Below are positions 56,304 through 64,000 of a stretch of DNA of 64,000 nucleotides, in pieces (positions within the stretch are counted from its first letter, which is position 1; every line of letters begins with the position of its first letter). Under the pieces are notes generated by a model. The model searched no databases and was not told where the DNA came from. It was given only the letters and a program-made list of their open reading frames with translations. The position numbers and the translations under genes are program-made. This DNA comes from Lepidostoma basale (taxonomy: Eukaryota; Arthropoda; Insecta; Trichoptera; Lepidostomatidae), in NCBI GenBank assembly GCA_022606425.2, contig JAHDVF020001563.1:310001-374000 (forward strand). Direction: 5' to 3'.

Positions 56304-57204
56304 AATAATACGGACTTTTTTGGATAATATTATAGTTTAAAGAATATAAAATGAATGTTTGAGATAATATTAAAAGTCATATAAATGTATAAATATTATT
56401 GTTTAGGTAAATCGAAGGTAAATACCAATAAATTATTTTAACGTAAATTCCTGGAAAATGTTTTAGGACATAAGCCATTGATAGAGTAAAAACGCAAAGG
56501 AGGAATGCCAAGGGTTTACTTTACAAACTCAATAGATATGCGAAGGGTTAACATATCGGCTTACTATTTAATTTTGAAGTTACAAAGCATAATTTAAGAA
56601 AAAATTTAGCAAACCTCTGTATTTATGCTGCCTTAAAACATAAGCTTGGGATATATATTTTTTTAACTTAAAGACTTTTAATAACTTCTGAACAGTATAT
56701 GTATGGAAATAATTAAAAGTATTCAATAAAGATGTCTAAAAGTATTCTCTATTTTCCATAAAATATTTATATATTATAATATTTTATGGAATTATATTAT
56801 ACTGGTTTTGATTTTGAAAATTTGGTTTGGTTCATGTGGTTCTCCCGTAAATTAGGAGATATTTCGTGTATAAGTGAACTATTTTGGTCAATTTGATTGT
56901 TGCCGCACTTTATAATAGTTAGTTGTGACACAAAATACGTAATAATTTGACTGTTTTGATGTTAAAATTGTTTGATGTTAAAGTTTTTTATTTTGTAAAA
57001 AGAATTTTGACAGGTGTAAAAATAAATTTTTCATTGCTTCTAATGAGAATTTGAATAAATTCTTTAATAATATAATAAGTTTTTGCTGGTGTTGGATTGT
57101 TTTAAGTGCCCAATTACAGCTAATTTTAGAAAAACGGTGTATACATGGAATATAAATTAATTAAACACAAATGTCTGGATCTTCCAGCTAACTAACAGTG
57201 TTAA
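56304..57204. other. AT-rich, nothing recognised
   Basis: 56755-56795 contains a small AT palindrome (ataaaatatttatatattat). No other feature. Confidence 0.45.
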
Positions 57205-57470
57205 ATTATTTTTATTTTCTTATTTTATTTTATATAATATCATTGTATTTTATATCTGATAATTTGTTTTAGATTTATTTTGTGGACGTTGGACGACCGA
57301 AGTGTGCGCGAGAGATACCTATTGGTGGCGATGAGGTTCGCAACCTATCACACCACGTCTCTCGCGAGGGCGAAAAGCGAAGGATGGAGTGCCGCATCGG
57401 TTAAAGCCGGTTCAGTCCATTCTTTCTGCCTACCCTTTCGGGGAGACGGCATGATTGTTACTGAGTTAGT
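57205..57470 (+). mobile_element. SINE-R, near full length
   Basis: AT-rich head (aaattatttttattttctta, gataatttgttttagattta), ggacgttggacgaccgaagt, gtgcgcgagagatacctatt, gatgaggttcgcaacctatc, the body, then the LINE-W-like 3' end (cggggagacggcatgattgt). The (TTAG) tail is short. Confidence 0.85.
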
Positions 57471-59131
57471 TAGTCATATATATTCATTTTTAGATTTTTA
57501 GCTTAAGTTTCAGCTTATACCGTAACCAAACAAGAGTTGTAGTATAATTGGTTGTTTGTATTTTAATTTCTATTTAGGAAAATATCTATAAACAAAAACA
57601 CACTTTTTTATGCTAAAAACGTTTTTCCAAGTGTTAGGACATAATCAATTTTCGCAGGTTTTAAGGCGTAAATACTATCGATATCTTTTTTCCACGTGTC
57701 TCGAAGGTTTAACTCCTTCGTCATTAGAAGAACGACATATTTGACTAATTTATATCGTTTTCCCGATGATGAAGATGTAAAAGATTATAAACATGTTGAG
57801 AATAATTAACTCAAAAGTGTAAAAAGAGCATTTAATTTTTTTAATCATCATTATAGAATTGATAAATCTTAAAACTAACCAAGTCAGAACATAACCATTT
57901 AAAATAACTTTTATTTAAAACTGTTTTTCCCTGAAAACTATTTTCTTAAATATTTGTTTTGTTATTAGGGTATTACGTTATTTTGTAAATAATCTTACAA
58001 CGGGCAGATTGGTTCTAACTGGTTCCAACAATTAAAAGCGATCTGTCGTCCCTGGTTATTCATCCCGTTTCAGATAATAAATCACGCCAATGATCTCTAA
58101 TGAAGCACTAATGGTCGCACTTCGCTCTCCTCTGTTATTATAGAAACTACTCTAATATGATTTACACGTCATTAATTGGGATTAGTTGACATTTCGGAAC
58201 GGTGCGAGGCATTTTAGAAAAGAGTCGTTTCTTTTCTTATATCAACCTAAGCGGCGCAGGAAATAGTACGTGTATTTTGATACGTTCTCCGATCTTACAC
58301 CCTGAATTGCGATTTCTACGACTCAATCCCGCTAATGTGCGTAAGACCAAATCACTTAACCTATTCTTATGCCTTTGAAATGAGTAATGAGATATTCGCT
58401 TCTGATTGAAATGTGGAATAATACTTAAAGCACTTACCTTCTAGGAATGAAAATTTAAAACTGTATATTTACAACCTAGGGAAGATAAATAGTTTTTGAT
58501 ACGTTATTATATATATGAGTACGTGTCTTTTGGTATCCTCGTCAATCGACTTTCGGAGATTTTCTCCTTCTTCATAAAGATGAAGACTGAAACGATTTTC
58601 TAAACTTCGGTCAAAGAAAAACGAAAATACACATTATTCCAAAAAATGTATTTGAAAATCCGAAAAAACTTTTTCCCCTAGTTTGAGATAAATTTATATA
58701 ATACTCGACCTTCATTAAATTTCGGTAGATTAATAAAATAAAAAACACATTTGTTTATATTATAATTCTACCAATTTATTTTTATATGTTCGGAACTCAT
58801 TACATATAGACAAATCTAGTCTGAAATTAGAACAATTAATATATTATTGATTTATTATTAATTATGTGTGCTTTTTGTTCAAATACATTTTGAAATCAAA
58901 CATGTAATTAAAAAAATAATAATATGAAACAATCGGTAATTACAAGTTTTTCCATTTAAATCGTGTGCTTATGTCATAAATAAAGAGATGCGATTTTTAA
59001 ATCTTGAGGCAAACACTGGAACTCCATTTTTATATTTTTTTATGGACTGATGTTTTTTCGAGTTTAAGATTATTTTACTCGACAGATTTCAAAGATATCA
59101 CGACAGTACGATATAAACAATGTTAATAATT
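57471..59131. other. Mostly single-copy; two decayed hammerhead-like motifs
   Basis: 57686-57715 (- strand) reads TGACGA, AGG agttaaa CCT, tcgagacacgtgg. 58550-58590 (- strand) reads TGAAGAA, GGAG aaaat CTCC, GAAAGTCG. 58020-58400 is balanced and unique, a candidate regulatory island. The rest is AT-rich. Confidence 0.45.
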
Positions 59132-59362
59132 AAAACGAATGAAAATTTCTGTTTTCTAGAAGTTTTATAAATGTTTGTGGTAATGACATGTTTCGTCTTT
59201 CTGAGGCATTAACAAATGTTATTGTATGTAATTATGAAATGAATATTTAATAATGCCTTAGAGAGACAAAACATGTTATTCCCATAAACTATTAAAAAAA
59301 ACTTAAATAACGGACTTTTAATTTGTATTCATCATTTAATATGGAGTTTTACATAACTTTTA
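59132..59362 (+). mobile_element. Foldback family A copy
   Basis: ttctgttttctagaagtttt faces aaacttaaataacggac. Inner taatgacatgtttcgtcttt faces agagacaaaacatgttattc around a longer AT-rich loop. The flank catcatttaatatggagttt follows. Confidence 0.72.
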
Positions 59363-59600
59363 AGATAATCAAATGATTTTACTAAAATCTCTAGGTGGAA
59401 GTTCATTTTAAATAATAATTAAATAAAACGACGTTTTCTTAACTACTTCCAATTTTGTCTTTATTTCGACAGCGACCGGTTTCGCCAGGCTCGCTGGCTT
59501 GGACAGACCGGTCAGTCAGCCAGTCTGTCGAAATAAAGACAAAAGTGGAAGGAGTTAGAAAAAACATCGTTTTATTTAATTATTATTTTACATCATTGAT
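59363..59600. mobile_element. Foldback family G
   Basis: aattaaataaaacgacgttt, ttaactacttcc faces ggagttagaaaaaacatcgt, tttatttaatt. Inner ttgtctttatttcgacagcg faces ctgtcgaaataaagacaaaa. The - strand of the left arm has ctggcgaaaccggtcgctg (GAA, ACCGGT, C). Confidence 0.75.
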
Positions 59601-59719
59601 CAGAAAACAATATATCAACATTATTTTAATGGGAATGTTAATTAAAATAGATTAAAAAGTGTAAAAAAGCTACATATAAAAAAAGGGTTTTTTTTGTATA
59701 CGAAAATCGTTTTTCAATA

Positions 59720-60155
59720 TCTAACTAACTAACTAAGAATGGACTGCCGCACATTTCTTTCCTGACATATTTCTCTCGCTTCCTCAACATTCATACATCG
59801 TGTCATGCACGCGTGTCGATTTATCTGACTCCTCACATGGCCGACATTCAATTTTTGATCGTGCCACGTTTTCCTCGGTCTTCCTCTATTTCTAGTTCCT
59901 TTTACATCCTAAACATATACCTTTTTTACCATTCTTTCTTCATTCATTCTTTCCATATGTCCAAATCATCTTAATGATCCTTCCATTATTTTGTTCATAA
60001 CACCATCATTCGCACCGCATTCACTTCTTATATTTTCATTCGACACTATCATACACAGAGTATCCACACATTCTTCTAAGAGATCTCATTTCTACTGAAT
60101 TTATTCTACTTTCATCTTTCTTTTGCCAGTTCCATGCTTCGCTTCCATAAATAAG
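59720..60155 (-). mobile_element. LINE-W 3' fragment
   Basis: Antisense (CTAA)n at 59721-59735. The 3' tail is partly deleted. The coding remnant reverses to GSEAWNWQKKDESRI, EMRSLRRMCGYSV, WFGHMERMNEERMVKK, GRPRKTWHDQ. It ends about 150 bp upstream of the semaphorin exon. Confidence 0.82.
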
Positions 60156-60299
60156 GGTCGGGTATTTTTCAATATCTATTTTTATATAACCATATTGATT
60201 CTATTCGAGTAAAATATCGATTCTTTTTAAATTTTCGAAAAACGAAATGTTTATTCTAGATTGTATGTTTCAATATATTAATCTTTATTTTTGTTTCAG

Positions 60300-60387
60300 A
60301 TCACGTCAGAGAATTCTCGTGCGGGCCGCTCTTCTACAGAACGATGTACATGGACGTGAAGTCTGATATCCTGTACTTAGGCGCAAT
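60300..60387 (+). CDS. Sema2a: Internal exon of a class-2 semaphorin (Sema-2A-like)
   Basis: Secreted class-2 semaphorins are repulsive guidance cues bound by plexin B. The exon is 88 bp, bounded by acceptor ttgtttcag (60291-60299) behind a T-rich tract and by donor gtaagtg at 60388. The open frame reads DHVREFSCGPLFYRT, MYMDVKSDILYLGAM, with the first and last codons split across introns (upstream intron phase 1, downstream phase 2). In the family, the residues REF-CG-L-YRT, then M--D---D-LY-GAM, are the first strands of the sema beta-propeller, shortly after the signal peptide. The downstream residues (D--F/Y-V) would be in the next exon, which is not in the window. I see no other semaphorin exon, so long flanking introns are inferred. 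Sema-2b is the main alternative to Sema-2a. GC content is well above its surroundings. Confidence 0.85.
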
Positions 60388-60480
60388 GTAAGTGTTATTA
60401 CGATTGACATTTTTTTTTATTTACGCGCTTTACAACCAGTAGTTTTAAGAAACATTTATTAAAAAAGGATTTTATAAAAA
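60388..60480. other. Start of downstream semaphorin intron
   Basis: Begins with the consensus donor gtaagt. No other feature was seen before the foldback at 60481. Confidence 0.7.
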
Positions 60481-60883
60481 TCATCACCTGAGAGTAAGAA
60501 GGTTCCAACTGACAAAAGTAAAAAGCTGAGAACAATGAAGTCAAAGTTTTGTTGGTTTCGGGTGTGTATCTTGGAATAAAAAGAATCCCAAAGGGTTCCA
60601 TCTGAAGCAGATGAAATTATTTTACCCAGAAGCGTGTAAATTTTCTCTGGCGACAGTTAGAATAATAAAGTTCTAAGTGTAAATGAATCCTTCTTCAGTG
60701 AATCGTGTGTTTTGAATGATTAGATGGAACTTGATTCTTTTCGTAACATCAAAATGACGATACTATTACATGTTTTTTTAATTGTACGTACAGATAAGGT
60801 TAGTTAGGTTAGAACCCTTTTCACGAAAAAAAGCCAAATGTGAAATTTTGTTAGTTGGAACCCTCTTACTCTCAGGTGATGAA
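60481..60883. mobile_element. Foldback MITE in the semaphorin intron
   Basis: 37-bp imperfect terminal inverted repeats: tcatcacctgagagtaagaa, ggttccaactgacaaaa (60481-60517) face ttttgttagttggaaccctc, ttactctcaggtgatga (60846-60882). The 330-bp interior has no ORF of note. No other copy in the window. It lies about 95 bp downstream of the exon. Confidence 0.7.
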
Positions 60884-61689
60884 ATATCAAATTGTTCGAA
60901 CGTTCAAGGTGGCGAAATATCAAATTGGTCGAACGTTCAATATCAAAATTTTTAAATTTCTTTGTTTTTTATACTTTTATTTTTGAAAGCGTTGCGGCGT
61001 ACTCATTACGCACTTCATTATTATAATAATGCTTTTGTAAGATTAATAACTCCCATACACGCCTTGTCGCTCTACTGACATAATTGAATATTGTGTAGAC
61101 TGTACGTAAGGGAAACATTTTATTGGCATAAATATGAAAGCAATTAATTATACATTAAATACACCGACTTAGTGACTTTGATTACTTCCATGTGAGTCCA
61201 CGCACAGCGAGATGTACAGTCAGATGAAATAATTCTACAATAGTTTTGAATTTTTAGTGTGCTTGACGAGACCCTGTAATACTAATTATGTGTTTTATGT
61301 TAAATGGACATTACAAGATGTTAAATATTTTTTTAAAGCGCTACGCGCAAACAACAATGTTGTATTTGAAGAACAAATCAGGCATATTAATAATGGGATA
61401 ATTATTTTGATGTTTATTAACAATACGCTATTTAAATCTATAACAAAAGATTTTCATCTATTGGATATGGAATTCATCGTTTTATAAATAGTATTTTTAA
61501 TTATGTTTTATTTTGCATAATGAATATCCCGCAAGATGAAGCAAGTCAATAAATCCATATGATCGCCTGGGTTCTAGACTCTAGGAGACAGAACATTTGA
61601 TTCAAGAAAAGTATGTATAATTGGCAATCAGGTTGTCTCAAGGATACCATATGGAAGAATAAGTATATAAGAACTGACAGTAAGGTCAG
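60884..61689. other. Unassigned intron sequence
   Basis: 60881-60945 is a direct repeat of a ~33-bp unit (gaaatatcaaattg, ttcgaacgttcaa). 61257-61487 carries a 76-codon frame without a recognised domain. Otherwise AT-rich. Confidence 0.45.
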
Positions 61690-62048
61690 AATATACTTGC
61701 GTAACACCTATTCTGACATAGCATTGAAACCAGAGCAAATACCACAATAACGAAGTCTTAAGTGCGGATGGCAGAGATGCGGACGCTGAGGACAATAGCA
61801 GGAAAAAATCTTCGAGATAGTGTGAGAAACACGGCCATACGCGAAATCTGTAAGGTGGAAGATATCGTAAGATGGGGTAGACAACGCAGAAGATACTGGG
61901 ATGCGTTGTGATGCATCAGATTTCTGTTGGCTACTGTCCCCCCGGAAAACCGCAAAGTGATGGAGGGATGACTGGGAGTCAACTTCCCAAGAGAGGCCAG
62001 CCTGACTACAGGAAAAGCCCAAAGTCTAAAAGAAGAAAAAGAAGAAGA
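61690..62048 (+). mobile_element. LINE C-terminal fragment
   Basis: From 61777: MRTLRTIAGKNLRDSVRNTA, IREICKVEDIVRWGRQRRRY, WDAL and a stop. It then continues in other frames to a (GAA/AAG)n-rich tail at 62030-62048. This is the MRTLR-I-G--LRD--RN--IR--C-V-DI--W-R-R---W pattern of an RTE/R4-type LINE. It is the same class as 18618-19300. Confidence 0.82.
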
Positions 62049-62205
62049 AGAATTTTACATCGTTGTTCAAGAAACAATAAATAAATATTTAGTGTATTTT
62101 TCTTTTTTATATACTTTGTATATACTCGTACAACACTAACTTAATTTTTTTTTTATTAAATATCAACATGTTTCGGACAACCAGTCCTTCCTCAGTGATA
62201 TTTTT

Positions 62206-62440
62206 TTATGTATACAACAGGTCGTTTGAACCCAATTACTGGATACAATTTATTTTTTAGCAATTATATTGATTCTCGTGACATGTGATAGGTAGCCAAT
62301 CTATCGCCATTTTATTGTCACGTGAATTCTACACCAGACCAAAGGCAGTATGACAATCACACTGTCATCGCCGAGAATCGAACTCGGGACCTTCGGTATG
62401 GAAGTCAGTGCTCTTATCACTCTGCCACGAAGGTCGTCTG
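62206..62440 (-). mobile_element. SINE T1 nested in foldback D
   Basis: caacaggtcgtttgaaccca, cacgtgaattctacaccaga, gagaatcgaactcgggacct (reverse B box), tatcactctgccacgaaggt (reverse A box). Near consensus. A clear target-site duplication could not be found by eye. Confidence 0.85.
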
Positions 62441-62491
62441 AAAAACTGATCATATTTGTAAACAGTTTTATAATATTTTGAATGTCTTTAT

Positions 62492-62536
62492 AATATCACT
62501 GAGGAAGGACCGGTTGTCCGAAACATGTCTGATATT
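62492..62536 (+). ncRNA. Candidate type-I hammerhead ribozyme
   Basis: All parts of a minimal hammerhead are in order. Stem I 5' strand aatatca (62492-62498), core CTGAGGA (62499-62505), one A, stem II GGAC / cggtt / GTCC (62507-62519), GAA (62520-62522), palindrome ACATGT (62523-62528, stem III half able to pair with a second copy), C (62529, expected cleavage after it), and stem I 3' strand tgatatt (62530-62536). The last pairs perfectly (7 bp) with the 5' strand. The extra A after CTGAGGA departs from the canonical layout and may weaken activity. Hammerheads of this minimal, dimer-prone form are known from Penelope-like elements. Confidence 0.6.
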
Positions 62537-62587
62537 TAATTTTTTTAAATTTTAAAGTTAGTGTTGTATATACAAAGTATATAAAAA

Positions 62588-62715
62588 ATAATCCTCCAGA
62601 GAAGGCAAGGGGATACCACTCTGGATATTTTTCCCCAGGTCATCACTATGACAAGGGTGATAGTCAACGTTAGGGAGACCTGACAGGACACAGAAAGAAG
62701 AAGAAGATAAAAAAT
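62588..62715 (+). mobile_element. LINE 3' tail fragment
   Basis: atcctccagagaaggcaagg, ggataccactctggatattt, gtgatagtcaacgttaggga, gacctgacaggacacagaaa, then (gaa)n-rich aagaagaagataaaaaat. It has the look of a LINE 3' UTR and tail, placed at the edge of foldback D. Confidence 0.5.
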
Positions 62716-63420
62716 AAAAAGACAAATAAAACATTCACATCACAAAGTATGGCGAACATACACGTTGAAGAAATATTTAGTGATTTTGTTCTTTAAAAAT
62801 GTGATTCGAAAATTCAGCTGCCGGGTGTACGCGCAGCTAAGTATTGAAAGTAGGAGAGGTGGCTACAGAGGCAGTCATTATTCACATGATAGGTAATTAA
62901 CTAACCGGGGCACAACACATGGCCGCTTGTCAGATGCTATCCTAGAGGTTCACGTTTGATTAACGCCGCTCCGGCACGGTACAGCCGGGAATTTATTAAC
63001 TATTTCACCTGCCACTCATCCCGATCTCGGGTTTAGCTGTCATTACCATCCCCCGTAATGTGTTCTCCTTGATGAAATTCGCATCATGTCCGCGCTCCTC
63101 GTGTACGTACGCGGGGCGCCGCCGAAACTTCCCAGACTCACAAAACATCTAATTTGTAACGTGTAATTAAATAAGTCATCTCAATTTGGCTACGGTGCCT
63201 CTCACACCCGATTTGACAGGCTTAAGCTGTAATAGTTGACACGGTTTTAATTAAAACGGTTATTCAACACTCATAACCTACATTCATTCTACACAACCGA
63301 TACAACATGTATTCTACACGCTGTTTTATATTTGTTTTTATTTTCACCACTGATCACTTTTTACAGCCAGCCATATTATATTTCTTTTAATTAAAATGTT
63401 AAGATTGCATACCATTCTAC
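62716..63420. other. Single-copy island
   Basis: 62743-62760 still has the family D outer block (agtatggcgaaca). 62820-63240 is GC-richer and unique (gtgtacgtacgcggggcgcc, atcccgatctcgggtttagc), a good candidate for an intronic regulatory element. No ORF called. Confidence 0.45.
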
Positions 63421-63640
63421 ATAAGAAAAACAACGCGTTATTTTAACATAATAAATAAAGAACATCTTAGATGCCTTTCTAATAATAATTTTTCGGAGTT
63501 CGCTAACTATTCAATTGAAAATAATCATACATTTAATAAAGAAAACAGTATCGACATTTTGCATATTAATAATAAAAACCTACCTTTAAACCATTTAGAA
63601 ATTTTAGAAATTAAAAAAGCCATAAAAAATATAACAAATA
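63421..63640 (+). pseudogene. Penelope-like element, C-terminal end of GIY-YIG region
   Basis: The + frame reads FSEFANYSIENNHTFNKENS, IDILHINNKNLPLNHLEILE, IKKAIKNITNNQ. In Penelope-like retroelements the segment after the GIY-YIG core is S-FA-H---NNHTF----N-LEILH---K---LN-LE--EI-K-, ending near a -NDQ- motif. The match in spacing is good. The frame is closed upstream near 63390 and drifts afterwards (VPVTSPLFSI...). It is a fragment, followed by a tail with a hammerhead-like motif at 63842-63882. Confidence 0.65.
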
Positions 63641-63900
63641 ACCAATCCCATGTTCGATATGTTCCCGTTACATCTCCCCTCTTCTCAATCCTAATTATAC
63701 CCCTTCCACTCGATATGTTTCCGTTTCATTTCCCCTCTTCTCATTCCTAATTATACCCCTTCCACTTTTATACATAACTCGATCTCCATTTAGTATATAA
63801 GTGACCGCTCTGTTTTATTTGATTGTTAAAATTGTACACATTGATAAAGGTTACTTGTAACAGAAACATGTCAGAGTTCAGTGAAAAATAAAATGTATTG
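63641..63900 (+). mobile_element. PLE 3' tail with duplicated block and hammerhead-like motif
   Basis: A ~55-bp direct duplication at 63655-63765 (cgatatgttcccgttacatc, tcccctcttctcaatcctaa, ttatacccctt). Then ttgataaag, GTTAC tt GTAAC, a, GAA, ACATGT, C (63842-63882). The G of the core is replaced by A (TTGATAA), so it is probably inactive. Its place just 3' of PLE coding sequence supports the PLE reading of the other foldbacks. Confidence 0.55.
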
Positions 63901-64000
63901 TAGTACAAAGTATTATTATTTTTATTCAGCCATATTCTAAACTATTTTTTGAATATTAAAACAGTTTAGAAAATAGTACCATAGGCTATAAACGGTTATT

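Larger units (their letters stand above)
62098..62592. mobile_element. Foldback family D with nested SINE T1
   Basis: Left arm 62098-62205 (tttcttttttatatactttg, caacactaacttaatttttt, - strand hammerhead-like core with one base lost after ACATGT). Right arm 62480-62592 (best hammerhead-like core, then gttagtgttgtatatacaaa). A T1 SINE sits between them where copies at 7474 and 37052 have different central sequence. Non-coding. Confidence 0.78.

Noticed and set aside
62492..62536. Rho-independent bacterial terminator
   Set aside because: The hairpin is part of a repeated foldback in an insect-type genome; no bacterial gene context.

Overview
The window looks like a piece of a large, AT-rich, repeat-laden insect genome, with Lepidoptera as the best guess. 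There is no bacterial-style gene packing. The only host coding sequence I can support is one 88-bp exon on the + strand at 60300-60387, with a textbook splice acceptor and donor. It encodes the start of the sema domain of a secreted class-2 semaphorin (Sema-2A type). I see no partner exon, so I infer that about 60 kb upstream and 3.6 kb downstream of it are intron.

Almost everything else recognisable is transposable-element debris. (1) About sixteen pieces of one RTE/craniofacial-type LINE (here LINE-W; C-terminal motifs WFGHMERM and GRPRKTWHDQIN) end in a (TTAG)n tail. (2) A SINE family (SINE-R, seven copies) shares the same last ~70 bp and tail, so it was probably moved by LINE-W. (3) Two tRNA-derived SINE families are present: T1 with clear A and B boxes, and T2. 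(4) Many other LINE C-terminal fragments occur, mostly antisense, at 3.6, 14.9-15.8, 18.6, 25.4, 29.7, 30.4, 32.0, 34.6, 39.9, 42.8, 47.2, 49.9, 52.8, 55.1-56.2 and 61.7 kb. (5) One nearly complete mariner (28343-29664) has perfect 31-bp TIRs, a TA duplication and an intact D,D34D triad, but a C-terminal frameshift. (6) There is a hAT-like MITE, an LTR-like insertion and a 22-bp satellite.

The most interesting layer is a set of foldback (inverted-repeat) elements of at least eight sequence families. Several arms share one grammar: CTGANGA, a short stem, GAA, a self-complementary hexamer or octamer (ACATGT, ACAGCTGT or ACCGGT), then C or T. This is the order of conserved parts in a minimal type-I hammerhead ribozyme. 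The copy at 62492-62536 also has a perfect 7-bp stem I. One foldback (40327-41017) encloses a Penelope-like (PLE) coding fragment ending at the GIY-YIG entry motif SGVYKIKC. A second PLE C-terminal fragment at 63421-63640 is followed by the same kind of motif. PLEs are known to carry hammerheads in repeats that can lie in inverted orientation. I therefore infer that many of these apparent MITEs are PLE-derived inverted pseudo-LTR units.

Layout: 0-13 kb foldbacks, LINE-W and SINEs, including a head-to-head LINE-W palindrome at 9.1-10.0 kb; 13-23 kb foldbacks, LINEs and an LTR-like insertion; 23-27 kb mostly single-copy; 27.6-29.7 kb satellite then mariner; 30-56 kb mixed debris with single-copy islands; 56-60 kb mostly unassigned; 60.3 kb semaphorin exon; 60.5-64 kb foldback, LINE, ribozyme-bearing element, single-copy island and PLE end. 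All assignments rest on reading motifs by eye; no alignment or database search was run.
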